DNA of 14,812 nucleotides from Pseudomonadota bacterium (GCA_021798395.1 JAJZHS010000023.1:1-14812), one strand, 5' to 3'. Positions 6,201-13,430 are shown, counted from the stretch's first letter. Numbers and translations are program-made. Notes: a model not told the origin generated them from the letters alone.

Positions 6201-7519
6201 GGCGCCGGCGCCACCGCGTCGAGCGCGCCGAGCGCGGCGTCGCGCAGTTGCAGCGCGGCGTCGTCGTCGATCGCGTACGGCGGCATGAAGTACAGCGTGG
6301 CGCCGATCGGCCGCAGCAGCACGCCGCGCTGCTGCGCAGCGGCGGCGTAGCGCGCGGGGAAATCGGTCGGCGCGTCGGCCACGTCCCAGGCCCAGATCAG
6401 TCCGCGGCGGCGCGCGTGGCGCAGCCGCGGGTGGGCGTGCAGCGGCGCGAACAGCGCGTCGAGGCGCTGCGCCAGCGCGGCGTTGTCGCGCAGCCGCGCG
6501 TCGTCGAGCAGATCGAGGCTGGCGAGCGCGGCGGCGCACGCCAGCGGGTTGCCGGTGTACGAATGCGAATGCAGGAAGCCGCGCGCAACCTCGTCGGCGT
6601 AGAACGCGCCATACACGGCTTCGGTCGTCAGCACGACCGACAGCGGCAGGTAGCCTCCGGTCAGGCCCTTGCTCAGGCAGACGAAGTCGGGCTTCACGCC
6701 GGCCTGTTCGCAGGCCAGGAAGGTCCCGGTCCGGCCCATGCCGACGGCGATTTCGTCGGCCACCAGGTGCACCGCGTAGCGCGTGCACAGCGCGCGCACC
6801 CGCGCCAGGTACTGCGCCGGATAGCAGACGAAACCGGCCGCGCATTGCACCAGCGGCTCGACGATCAGCGCCGCGGTTTCATCCGCGTGGCGCTGCAGGT
6901 GCTGCTCGAGCGCGTCGGCGGCGCGCTCGACCCAAGCCGCCTCGTCGACGCCGGCGGGCCGCGCGCGGGGGTCGGGCACCGGAACGGTCGCGGCGATGCG
7001 CACCAGCGGCGCGTAGCTGGCGCGAAACAGCGCCACGTCGGTCACCGCCAGCGCGCCGACCGTCTCGCCGTGGTAGCCGCCGGCGAGGCCGATGAAGCGG
7101 TTCTTCTGCGCGCGGCCGACGTTGCGCCAGTAATGCGCGCTCATCTTCAGCGCGATCTCGGTCGCCGACGCGCCGTCGCTGGCGTAGTGCGCGTGGTCGA
7201 GCCCGGTCCGCGCGGCCAGCCGCTCGGACAGTTCGACCACCGGCGCATGCGTCAACCCGGCCAGCATGACGTGCTCGACGCGGTCCATCTGCGCGGCGAT
7301 CGCCGCCTTGATCCGCGGCTGGTTGTGGCCGAACAGGTTGACCCACCACGAACTGATCGCGTCGAGCAGCGGGCGGCCCTGCGCGTCGTACAGCCAGACG
7401 CCTTCGGCGCGGGTGATTTCCAGCGGCGGCGAATCGGCGTGGCGCTTCATCTGCGTGCACGGGTGCCAGACGTGGCGCACGCTGCGCGCGGCGATCGAGG
7501 CGGGGCTGGACTCGGACAT
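6197..7519 (-). CDS. bioA: Adenosylmethionine-8-amino-7-oxononanoate aminotransferase (BioA)
   Basis: PLP aminotransferase that converts 8-amino-7-oxononanoate to 7,8-diaminononanoate using S-adenosylmethionine as amino donor; cytosolic, dimeric in known cases. From ATG 7519 it has 440 residues (E. coli 429). Motifs: VWHPCTQMK near the N-terminus, AISSWWVNLFGHNQP, DGASATEIALKMSAHYW, GGYHGETVGALAVT (cofactor-stacking Tyr), ADEIAVGMGRTG, the PLP lysine in CLSKGLTGGYLPLS, SYTGNPLACAAA and RPIGATLYFMPPY. The start is uncertain: in-frame ATGs at 7549, 7534 and 7519 all lack a good ribosome site; 7519 gives an N-terminus most like known proteins, and a weak -10 (TAAGAT) overlaps the 7549 ATG. First gene of bioA-bioD-bioF and divergent from an M20 amidohydrolase. 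I see no BirA-type operator. bioB is not in the window. Confidence 0.95.
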   Translation of the reverse strand: MSESSPASIAARSVRHVWHPCTQMKRHADSPPLEITRAEGVWLYDAQGRPLLDAISSWWVNLFGHNQPRIKAAIAAQMDRVEHVMLAGLTHAPVVELSERLAARTGLDHAHYASDGASATEIALKMSAHYWRNVGRAQKNRFIGLAGGYHGETVGALAVTDVALFRASYAPLVRIAATVPVPDPRARPAGVDEAAWVERAADALEQHLQRHADETAALIVEPLVQCAAGFVCYPAQYLARVRALCTRYAVHLVADEIAVGMGRTGTFLACEQAGVKPDFVCLSKGLTGGYLPLSVVLTTEAVYGAFYADEVARGFLHSHSYTGNPLACAAALASLDLLDDARLRDNAALAQRLDALFAPLHAHPRLRHARRRGLIWAWDVADAPTDFPARYAAAAQQRGVLLRPIGATLYFMPPYAIDDDAALQLRDAALGALDAVAPAP

Positions 7520-7570
7520 GGTCGTCTGTGGCATCGGGAAGACACGCATCTTAGACAGCTCGTCGGTCGT

Positions 7571-7599
7571 TTGCGCAGCGACAGGCGCGGTGCTTCAAT
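7571..7599 (+). promoter_or_regulatory. Possible extended -10 promoter of the M20 amidohydrolase gene
   Basis: TTGCGC (7571-7576, first three bases match TTGACA) is followed after 17 bp by TTCAAT (7594-7599, 4 of 6 to TATAAT), preceded by TG at the extended -10 position (7591-7592). The start of transcription would be near 7606. This lies in the 120-bp divergent region shared with bioA. Confidence 0.35.
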
Positions 7600-7639
7600 G
7601 CCAACGTAGGCGGCCGTGGCGCCGCGCGCCGATTTTCCG

Positions 7640-8875
7640 ATGTGGAAACTCACCGACACGATTCAGCACATCAGCGCCTACCACGCTGAACTCACGCGCA
7701 TCCGGCGCGATCTGCACGCACACCCCGAACTGGGTTTCGAGGAGTACCGCACCGCGCGGCTCGTCGCCGAGCAGCTGCACCGCCAGGGGGTCGACGAAGT
7801 GCACACCGGGATCGGCCGCACCGGCGTGGTCGGCGTCATCCGCGGCGCGCTCGATTCGCCCGAGGCGCCGGCGGGCGCCGAGCGCGTGGTGCGCGCGGTG
7901 GCGCTGCGCGCCGACATGGACGCGCTGCCGATCCGCGAGGAAAGCGAGTTCCCCTGGCGCTCGGCGCAAGGCGGGGTGATGCACGCCTGCGGGCACGACG
8001 GCCACACCACCATGCTTCTCGGCGCGGCGCGCTACCTGGCCGCCACGCGGCGTTTCGCCGGTACCGTGTACTGCGTGTTCCAGCCCGGCGAGGAAGGGCT
8101 GGGAGGCGCCAAGACGATGATGGACGACGGCCTGTTCGAGCGTTTCCCGGCCGACTGGATTTTCGCCATGCACAACTGGCCGCAGCTTCCGGCCGGGACG
8201 ATCGGCCTGGCGCCCGGGGCGATGATGGCCGCGGCCGACCGCGTCACCATCAAGGTCCACGGCAGCGGAGGCCACGGCGCGCACCCGGACATCGCGGTCG
8301 ATCCGGTGCTGGTGGCCGCGCACATCATCACCGCGGTGCAGAGCATCGTCGCGCGCAACGTCGACCCGCTCGACGAGGCCGTGGTCAGCATCTGCGCGCT
8401 GCACGGCGGCGACCTCGGCGCGATGAGCGTGATTCCGCGCCAGGTCACGCTGGTCGGCACCGTGCGCACCTTCCGCGCCGACGTGCAGGCGCTGGTCGAG
8501 CGGCGCCTTCAGACCATCGTGCAGTCGGTCGCGCAGGCTTTCGGCGCCCGTGCCGAGTTGCAGTACGAGCGTGTCTACCCGGCGACGCTCAACGATCCGC
8601 AGGCCGCGCACTACGCCGCCGAAGTCGCTGCCGAACTGGTCGGCGACGCCGCGGTGGTGCGCGACCTGCGGCCGAGCATGGGCGCGGAGGATTTCTCGTT
8701 CATGCTGCAGGCGGTTCCCGGCGCGTACCTGCGGCTCGGCCACGGCGGCGAGGGCGGCTGCTTCCTGCACACCGCGCGCTACGACTTCAACGACGCCGTG
8801 CTGCCGCTGGGCGCGGCGCTGTATGCGCGCCTGGCCGAACGGGTGCTGGCGCAGCCGCCCGGGGCGATGCTGTAG
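7640..8875 (+). CDS. M20D-family metal-dependent amidohydrolase (hippurate hydrolase-like)
   Basis: Cytosolic dinuclear-metal hydrolase of the M20D group, which removes acyl or amino-acid parts from amides (hippurate, N-acyl amino acids, auxin conjugates are known substrates); the substrate here is unknown. Motifs (numbered from GTG 7616): RRDLHAHPELGFEEYRT (30-46), ALRADMDALPI (96-106), the metal-binding HACGHDGHTTML (123-134), QPGEEGLGGAKTMMDDG (156-172, with the catalytic Glu pair), AMHNWP (184-189), HGSGGHGAHP (215-224) and MGAEDFSFML (355-364) supplying the last ligand region. All expected ligands are present. The start is open: ATG 7640 (411 aa) resembles usual family N-termini but lacks a ribosome site, while GTG 7616 (419 aa) follows TAGGCGG. 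The gene is divergent from bioA and ends 5 bp from the end of convergent tyrS. Peptidase or acetylornithine deacetylase roles are less likely, as those are different M20 subgroups. Confidence 0.9.
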   Translation: MWKLTDTIQHISAYHAELTRIRRDLHAHPELGFEEYRTARLVAEQLHRQGVDEVHTGIGRTGVVGVIRGALDSPEAPAGAERVVRAVALRADMDALPIREESEFPWRSAQGGVMHACGHDGHTTMLLGAARYLAATRRFAGTVYCVFQPGEEGLGGAKTMMDDGLFERFPADWIFAMHNWPQLPAGTIGLAPGAMMAAADRVTIKVHGSGGHGAHPDIAVDPVLVAAHIITAVQSIVARNVDPLDEAVVSICALHGGDLGAMSVIPRQVTLVGTVRTFRADVQALVERRLQTIVQSVAQAFGARAELQYERVYPATLNDPQAAHYAAEVAAELVGDAAVVRDLRPSMGAEDFSFMLQAVPGAYLRLGHGGEGGCFLHTARYDFNDAVLPLGAALYARLAERVLAQPPGAML

Positions 8876-8880
8876 CCGCG

Positions 8881-10155
8881 TCAGCCCAGCGTGAGGCGCG
8901 CGAACTTGCGCTTGCCCACCTGCAGCACGCGGGTTCCTGCGCCGAGCTTGAGCGCGCGGTCCTCGACCACCACGCCGTCGACGCGCACGCCGCGCTGCTC
9001 GATCATGCGCAGCGCCTCGGCGGTCGACGGCACCAGGGCGGCGGCCTTCAGCGCCGCGGCCAGTCCCATGCCGCCGGCCGGAAGCGCCAGCCGCAGCTCG
9101 GCGATGTCGTCGGGCACGCCGCCGCGCGCGCGCAGCTCGAAGTCGGCCTGCGCCGCGTCGGCCGCGGCCGCGTCGTGAAAGCGGGTGACGATTTCGCGCG
9201 CCAGCTGCACCTTCGCGTCCTTCGGGTTGCGTCCGGAGTCGACCTCTGCCTTCAGGCGGGCGATGTCGTCGAGCGGGCGGAACGACAGCAACTCGTAGTA
9301 GCGCCACATCAGGGTGTCGCTGATCGACAGCAGCTTGGCGTACATCGACGCCGGGGCCTCCTGGATGCCGATGTAGTTGCCCTTCGACTTGGACATTTTG
9401 TCGACGCCGTCGAGGCCTTCGAGCAGCGGCATGGTCAGGATGCACTGCGGTTCCTGGCCGTACTCCTTCTGCAGGTCGCGGCCGACCAGCAGGTTGAACT
9501 TCTGGTCGGTTCCGCCGAGCTCGAGGTCGGCGCGCAGCGCGACCGAGTCGTAGCCCTGCATCAGCGGGTAGAGCAGTTCGTGCATCGCGATCGGCACCCC
9601 GGCGCGGAAGCGCTGGGTGAAGTCCTCGCGCTCGAGCAGCCGCGCCACCGTGTACCTGGCCGCCAGCCGGATCATGCCGTCGGCGCCCAGGCCCTCGCTC
9701 CACTCGGAGTTGTAACGGATCTCGGTGCGCTCCGGGTCGAGCACCAGGCTGGCCTGTGCGTAATACGTCCGCGCGTTGTCCCGGATCTGCTCGATGGTCA
9801 GCGGCGGGCGCGTGGTGTTGCGCCCCGACGGGTCGCCGATGCGCGAGGTGAAGTCGCCGATGAGGAAAATCACCGTGTGGCCGAGGTCTTGCAACTGGCG
9901 CAGCTTGTTCAGCACCACGGTGTGGCCGAGGTGGATGTCGGGAGCGGTCGGGTCGAGCCCGAGCTTGATGCGCAGCGGCTTGGCCGTCGCCGCGCTGCGC
10001 CGCAGCTTGGCCACCCAGTCGGCTTCGACCAGCAGTTCGGCGCAGCCGCGGCGGGTCACCGCGAGCGCGTGGCGCAGCGCGTCGGGCAAGTCGGAGACTT
10101 CCGCGCGTTCGGTGTTACTTGAGTCAGCCATCGGTGTTTTTACTGAATCGGGCAT
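8881..10155 (-). CDS. tyrS: Tyrosyl-tRNA synthetase (TyrRS, HLGH type)
   Basis: Class I aminoacyl-tRNA synthetase that charges tRNA-Tyr in the cytosol. Rossmann catalytic domain with HLGH (75-78, variant of HIGH), IGDFTSRIGDPSGR (99-112), the tyrosine-site region LLYPLMQGYDSVAL (194-207), LGGTDQKFN (213-221) and KMSKS (253-257), then a C-terminal S4 RNA-binding domain (about 360-424). The length, 424 residues, fits the longer proteobacterial TyrRS form. The start is ambiguous: ATG 10155 gives 424 aa, ATG 10131 gives 416 aa; neither has a Shine-Dalgarno sequence, and a weak -10 (TAGCAT, 10167-10162) would make the longer form nearly leaderless, so 10131 is a serious alternative. The gene is divergent from the M23 protein gene, with a promoter for that gene overlapping its first codons, and its 3' end lies 5 bp from the amidohydrolase stop. 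Confidence 0.95.
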   Translation of the reverse strand: MPDSVKTPMADSSNTERAEVSDLPDALRHALAVTRRGCAELLVEADWVAKLRRSAATAKPLRIKLGLDPTAPDIHLGHTVVLNKLRQLQDLGHTVIFLIGDFTSRIGDPSGRNTTRPPLTIEQIRDNARTYYAQASLVLDPERTEIRYNSEWSEGLGADGMIRLAARYTVARLLEREDFTQRFRAGVPIAMHELLYPLMQGYDSVALRADLELGGTDQKFNLLVGRDLQKEYGQEPQCILTMPLLEGLDGVDKMSKSKGNYIGIQEAPASMYAKLLSISDTLMWRYYELLSFRPLDDIARLKAEVDSGRNPKDAKVQLAREIVTRFHDAAAADAAQADFELRARGGVPDDIAELRLALPAGGMGLAAALKAAALVPSTAEALRMIEQRGVRVDGVVVEDRALKLGAGTRVLQVGKRKFARLTLG

Positions 10156-10171
10156 AGGGGGATGCTAAACT
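10143..10171 (+). promoter_or_regulatory. Possible extended -10 promoter of the M23 protein-anmK unit
   Basis: CTGAAT (10143-10148, 3 of 6 to TTGACA), 17-bp spacer, then TAAACT (10166-10171, 4 of 6 to TATAAT) preceded by TG at 10163-10164. Transcription would start near 10178, giving a leader of about 175 nt. The -35 lies inside the first codons of the longer tyrS reading, and a back-to-back -10 for tyrS (TAGCAT on the - strand, 10167-10162) overlaps it, so the two promoters may compete. Confidence 0.4.
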
Positions 10172-10229
10172 TGCCCGCTGTTTTTCCGTCATGGGCCTTG
10201 CGCCCAGGCGGCGTGCAGTGGCATGGCAT

Positions 10230-10253
10230 GCAGTGTCGCAGTGTTGCAGTGTA
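10230..10253 (+). repeat. Three tandem copies of the octamer GCAGTGTN in the M23 gene leader
   Basis: GCAGTGTC, GCAGTGTT and GCAGTGTA follow one another without gaps, and a further GCAGTG lies at 10215-10220. They sit in the untranslated leader of the M23 protein gene, between its predicted promoter and start. Could be a short slippage-prone repeat or repeated binding sites; function unknown. Confidence 0.6.
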
Positions 10254-10352
10254 TTGGACGCGTCTGCTGCCTCGCGCTGTCGAAGGTGTGTTCGTCCCGT
10301 TGCCCGTCGCGGCGGCGGGTTTCATCGCCACTCGAAGTCGACGGGAGTGTGC

Positions 10353-11732
10353 ATGACTTGGATTACGAGTGAGGCCGCGCGCCTCGCGCAACGTGGGCGC
10401 GCGCTGCGCGAAGCGGTCGAGCGCCACCCCGGGCGGGTCGCCGGAGCCGTGGGATCGATTCTCCTGTTCACCAGCGTCACGGCGTTCGGCCTGGCCGAAT
10501 ACGGCCCGCAGCCCAAGCTGCCCCCGGTCACGCTGCTGCAGCAACCGCTGCAGCTCGACCTCGGCGCCCAGCTGCAGCAGCTCGACACCCAGGCGCAGAT
10601 CGCCTACACGTCGACCGAAGTGCGCCGCGACGACAGCATCGATTCGCTTCTGCGGCGCCTGCAGGTCACCGACCCGGCGCAGTTGCGCGCGCTCGCTGCC
10701 GACGCCTCGCTGCGCAAGGTGCTGCGCGAGGCGCAGGGGCCGGTCAGCGCCGAGGTCGACAGCGTCGGCCGGCTGCACAGGCTGCAGGCGCAGCTGTCGC
10801 CGGTGGACCACTCCGGCGGCGTCAGCTGGACCCAGCTCGACGTCGTCGCGCAAGGCGACGGCACGCTGCGCAGCAGCCTGCACGTGATGCAGGCGCAGGC
10901 GCAGACGCGGATCGTCAGCGGCGTCGTGCACAGTTCGCTGTACGCGGCGGCCGACGCGGTGGGGATGCCCGAGCAGATGGTCGCGCAACTGAGCAATCTG
11001 TTCGCCGGCGAAGTCGATTTCCGTCGCGACCTGCACCCGGGAGACCAATTCCGCGTCGCCTACCGCGTCTATGTCGCGCAGGGCCGTGTTCTGCGCATCG
11101 GCCGCATCCTGGCCGCGCGGGTGTCGACCCACGACGGCACGCACGAGGCGGTCTGGTTCGACGCGGCACAGCACCCGGGAGCCTCCGGCTACTACACGCC
11201 CAGCGGCGGCAGCGTCGCGCGCGCGTTCCTGCTGTCGCCGCTTCCTTACGACCGCATGACCTCGGGCTACGGCTGGCGCATCAGCCCGATTTTCCACAAG
11301 CCGGAATTCCACAAGGGAATCGACCTCGCGATCCCGATCGGCACCCCGGTGCGCACCATCGCCGACGGACGCGTGGTGTACGTCGGCCCGGGGACCGGAT
11401 ACGGCAAGTACGTCAAGATCGACCACCCCGGCGGATTCGCGACCATCTATTCGCACCTGAGCAAGTACGAGGTCCACGTCGGCGAACAGGTCAAGCAGGG
11501 CGAGGTGATCGCGCTGTCGGGCAACACCGGCTGGTCGACCGGACCGCACCTGTACTTCCAGTTCTTCGTCCACGGCCGTCCGGTCAACCCGAAGCTCATC
11601 GCGCACTACTCTCCGCGCGGCAGAGCGGTGCCGGCAGCGTTGAAGCCGCAGTTCCTCGCCGATGCGCGCATCGGCACGCAATGGCTCGACCTGCTGCCGC
11701 GGACCGCGGTGGCCAGCGCGGCGCGCGACTGA
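10353..11732 (+). CDS. Membrane-anchored M23 (LytM-fold) peptidase-like protein with altered zinc site
   Basis: MepM/OapA-like envelope protein expected to act on peptidoglycan cross-links in the periplasm or to activate amidases. Layout of 459 residues: basic cytosolic N-terminus (1-28), one membrane anchor (about 29-49), a LysM/OapA-like segment (about 84-125, DDSIDSLLRRLQV), a Csd3-like middle domain (about 155-270), and the M23 domain (about 300-420). Active-site residues expected from LytM: zinc ligands His320 and Asp324 (HKGID) and catalytic His368 (YSHLS) and His399 (GPHLY) are present, but the third zinc ligand, the second His of HLHFE, is Tyr401, and the Glu after Phe is Gln403. Activity is therefore uncertain; it may be a degenerate regulator of the EnvC/NlpD kind. 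The start at 10353 is fixed by GGGAG (10343-10347) and by the anchor that follows. anmK follows after 22 bp, probably in the same operon. Family sure; catalysis not. Confidence 0.9.
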   Translation: MTWITSEAARLAQRGRALREAVERHPGRVAGAVGSILLFTSVTAFGLAEYGPQPKLPPVTLLQQPLQLDLGAQLQQLDTQAQIAYTSTEVRRDDSIDSLLRRLQVTDPAQLRALAADASLRKVLREAQGPVSAEVDSVGRLHRLQAQLSPVDHSGGVSWTQLDVVAQGDGTLRSSLHVMQAQAQTRIVSGVVHSSLYAAADAVGMPEQMVAQLSNLFAGEVDFRRDLHPGDQFRVAYRVYVAQGRVLRIGRILAARVSTHDGTHEAVWFDAAQHPGASGYYTPSGGSVARAFLLSPLPYDRMTSGYGWRISPIFHKPEFHKGIDLAIPIGTPVRTIADGRVVYVGPGTGYGKYVKIDHPGGFATIYSHLSKYEVHVGEQVKQGEVIALSGNTGWSTGPHLYFQFFVHGRPVNPKLIAHYSPRGRAVPAALKPQFLADARIGTQWLDLLPRTAVASAARD

Positions 11733-11754
11733 CGCAGTGCGCGCGTCGCGCCCG

Positions 11755-12876
11755 ATGTCCGGCGGCGCGCGCATGCACGGCTTGTACGTCGGGTTGATGT
11801 CGGGCACCTCGCTCGACGGTGTCGACGCCGTGCTGCTGCGCATCGACGACGCCGGCATGGCGCTGCGCGGCCATGTCCAGTGGCCGTTGCCGGCGGCGCT
11901 GCGCAGCGCCCTCGACGCCCTGAACCGGCGCGGCGACGACGAGTTGCACCGGGCGCATCTGGCGGCGCGCGCGCTGGCCGACTGTTATGCCGATGCCGTC
12001 GCCGCGCTGCTCGAATCCGCCGCTGTTCCCGCCGCCGCGGTGCGCGCGGTCGGCGCGCACGGCCAGACCGTGCGCCATCGTCCCGAACTCGGCTACACGG
12101 TTCAGCTCAATGCTCCGGCGCGCCTGGCCGAGCGCTGCGGCATCACCGTGGTGGCCGATTTCCGCAGCCGCGACGTCGCCGCCGGAGGCCAGGGCGCGCC
12201 GCTGGTGCCTGCGTTCCATCGCGCCTGGTTCGGCAGGCCCGGCGAGGCGCTGGCCGTGCTCAATCTCGGCGGAATCGCGAACGTGACCCTGCTCGGTGCA
12301 GCGGGGGGCGCGGTCGGCTTCGACTGCGGGCCCGGCAACACCCTGCTCGATGCCTGGGCGCAGCGCCACCTCGGCCGACCATTCGACGCCGCCGGGGAGT
12401 GGGCGGCCGGCGCCGAGCCCTTGCCCGCGCTGCTTGCCGCGCTGCTCGCAGACCCGTATTTCGCCGCCGCGCCGCCGAAGAGCACCGGGCGCGACCATTT
12501 CCACATGGAGTGGTTGCAGCGCGCGCTCGATGCGTTGCCCGCGGCGCCGGCGCAGCGCGTGCAGAGCACGCTGGCCGAGCTCAGTGCGCGCGCCGCGGCC
12601 GACGCGCTGCGCGCGCACGCGCACGCGCCCGACGTCGCCGAACTTCTGGTCTGCGGCGGCGGCGCCGCCAACGACGACCTGATGGCGCGTCTGCGCCGAT
12701 TGCTGCCGGAGGTCGCGGTGCACGACAGCGGCCACCGCGGGTTGCCTGCGCAGCAGGTCGAGGGGGCCGCTTTCGCCTGGCTGGCGGCGCGCGCGCTCGC
12801 CGGACTTCCCGGCAATGCGCCGGAGGCCACCGGGGCGAGCGGGCCGCGCGTGCTCGGCGCGATCTACCCGGCCTGA
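11755..12876 (+). CDS. anmK: Anhydro-N-acetylmuramic acid kinase (AnmK)
   Basis: Cytosolic enzyme of murein recycling: it opens the anhydro ring of 1,6-anhydro-MurNAc and phosphorylates it with ATP to MurNAc-6-phosphate. The 373 residues match E. coli AnmK (369). Motifs: the nucleotide-binding GLMSGTSLDGVD (13-24), GAHGQTVRH (100-108), VADFRSRDVAAGGQGAPLVPAFH (133-155, holding the catalytic Asp), LNLGGIANVTLL (169-180), DCGPGNTLLDAW (190-201), PKSTGRDHF (241-249), VCGGGAAND (299-307) and AFAWLAARALAGLPGN (339-354). The start is not certain: ATG 11755 and ATG 11773 (367 aa) are both possible; neither has a strong ribosome site, though GGCGG precedes 11773. It lies 22 bp after the M23 protein gene, so hydrolysis and recycling of murein may be coexpressed, and it converges on erpA. 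Intact. Confidence 0.95.
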   Translation: MSGGARMHGLYVGLMSGTSLDGVDAVLLRIDDAGMALRGHVQWPLPAALRSALDALNRRGDDELHRAHLAARALADCYADAVAALLESAAVPAAAVRAVGAHGQTVRHRPELGYTVQLNAPARLAERCGITVVADFRSRDVAAGGQGAPLVPAFHRAWFGRPGEALAVLNLGGIANVTLLGAAGGAVGFDCGPGNTLLDAWAQRHLGRPFDAAGEWAAGAEPLPALLAALLADPYFAAAPPKSTGRDHFHMEWLQRALDALPAAPAQRVQSTLAELSARAAADALRAHAHAPDVAELLVCGGGAANDDLMARLRRLLPEVAVHDSGHRGLPAQQVEGAAFAWLAARALAGLPGNAPEATGASGPRVLGAIYPA

Positions 12877-12896
12877 AGCGGCTCCGCGCCGGCCAA

Positions 12897-12920
12897 CGCC
12901 CGAAGGCCGCCTCGCGGGCG
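12897..12920. other. Weak GC hairpin between convergent anmK and erpA
   Basis: In the 73-bp gap between the two stops, CGCCCG (12897-12902) and CGGGCG (12915-12920) can pair around a 12-nt loop. No T-tract follows on either strand. Possibly a termination or mRNA-stability structure; nothing else is visible in this gap. Confidence 0.25.
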
Positions 12921-12949
12921 GGCGGAAGCTGCGCTGCCGCGGCGGGCGG

Positions 12950-13318
12950 TCAGACTGCGAACGACGAGCCGCAACCGCAGGTCGTCGTCGCGTTCGGATT
13001 CTTGATCACGAACTGCGCGCCGTCGAGTCCTTCCTTGTAGTCGATCTCGGCTCCGGCCAGGTACTGCAGGCTCATCGCGTCGATCAGCAGCGTGACGCCG
13101 TTCTTGACCATCTGCATGTCGTCGTCGTTCACCGCTTCGTCGAACGTGAAACCGTACTGGAAGCCCGAGCAGCCGCCCCCCTGCACGAACACGCGCAGCT
13201 TGAGTTCGGGGTTGCCTTCTTCCTCGATCAGTTCCTTGACCTTGGCCGCGGCGCTGTCGGTGAACAGCAGGGGATCGGGGATCGCCGCGTCGGGCGCGTT
13301 GTCAATCACAGCGCTCAT
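12950..13318 (-). CDS. erpA: Iron-sulfur cluster insertion protein ErpA (A-type carrier)
   Basis: Small A-type carrier that delivers Fe-S clusters to apo-proteins in the cytosol, for example to isoprenoid-synthesis and respiratory enzymes. The 122 residues carry the three invariant cluster-binding cysteines: Cys50 in GGGCSGFQYGF (47-57) and Cys114 and Cys116 in TCGCGSSF (113-120), at the C-terminus as the family requires. The N-terminal 15 residues are an extension rich in Ala, Asp and Pro, common in betaproteobacterial ErpA as I remember it. The start at 13318 is supported by AGGAGA (13324-13329) five bases upstream. A -10-like TAGAAT (13346-13341) suggests its own promoter and a short leader. 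IscA is the nearest alternative, but no isc genes surround it and the position between anmK and argC/rpsI is typical of erpA in Betaproteobacteria. Confidence 0.95.
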   Translation of the reverse strand: MSAVIDNAPDAAIPDPLLFTDSAAAKVKELIEEEGNPELKLRVFVQGGGCSGFQYGFTFDEAVNDDDMQMVKNGVTLLIDAMSLQYLAGAEIDYKEGLDGAQFVIKNPNATTTCGCGSSFAV

Positions 13319-13340
13319 CGCATTCTCCTAGTGCACCCCG

Positions 13341-13346
13341 ATTCTA
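13341..13346 (-). promoter_or_regulatory. Possible -10 element of erpA
   Basis: TAGAAT on the - strand matches TATAAT at 5 of 6 positions and would start transcription near 13334, sixteen bases before the erpA start codon. No clear -35 is seen at 16-18 bp; the hairpin GCGCCA/TGGCGC (13354-13371) occupies that place. An activator or IscR-type control is possible but not shown. Confidence 0.4.
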
Positions 13347-13353
13347 GTCCACT

Positions 13354-13403
13354 GCGCCAACGACATGGCGCCCCCGCCTCGGCCCCGCGGGGGAGGCCCG
13401 AGG
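13354..13403. repeat. Cluster of nested inverted repeats between argC and erpA
   Basis: Several stems lie side by side: GCGCCA (13354-13359) with TGGCGC (13366-13371); CCCCCGC (13371-13377) with GCGGGGG (13387-13393); and CCTCGG (13377-13382) with CCGAGG (13398-13403) around the palindrome CCCCGCGGGG (13383-13392). The stems overlap and are partly exclusive. They follow the argC stop on its strand and may help end argC transcription, although no T-tract is present, or may be a dispersed intergenic repeat. Confidence 0.4.
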
Positions 13404-13430
13404 ACTGCCCGCTCGAGACCCTTTGGCATG

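Noticed and set aside
4411..6288. Open reading frame of 625 codons on the + strand across bioF and bioD
   Set aside because: It is antisense to two clearly real genes, low-complexity and Arg/Ala-rich, with no ribosome site.
7520..7639. Search for a BirA/BioR-type operator in the bioA-amidohydrolase divergent region
   Set aside because: No palindrome resembling known biotin-repressor operators was visible; only weak promoter-like elements were found.
7595..9703. Open reading frame of 702 codons on the - strand covering the amidohydrolase and the tyrS end
   Set aside because: Shadow of two real genes in other frames; low-complexity Arg/Gly-rich product.
10162..10356. 64-codon frame in the M23 leader, ending as ATGA with the M23 start
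   Set aside because: Its ATG overlaps the predicted -10, it has no ribosome site, and the product looks random. The ATGA overlap is suggestive but could be chance.
10140..11858. Open reading frame of 572 codons on the - strand opposite the M23 gene
   Set aside because: Antisense to a gene with recognisable domains; no motif and biased composition.
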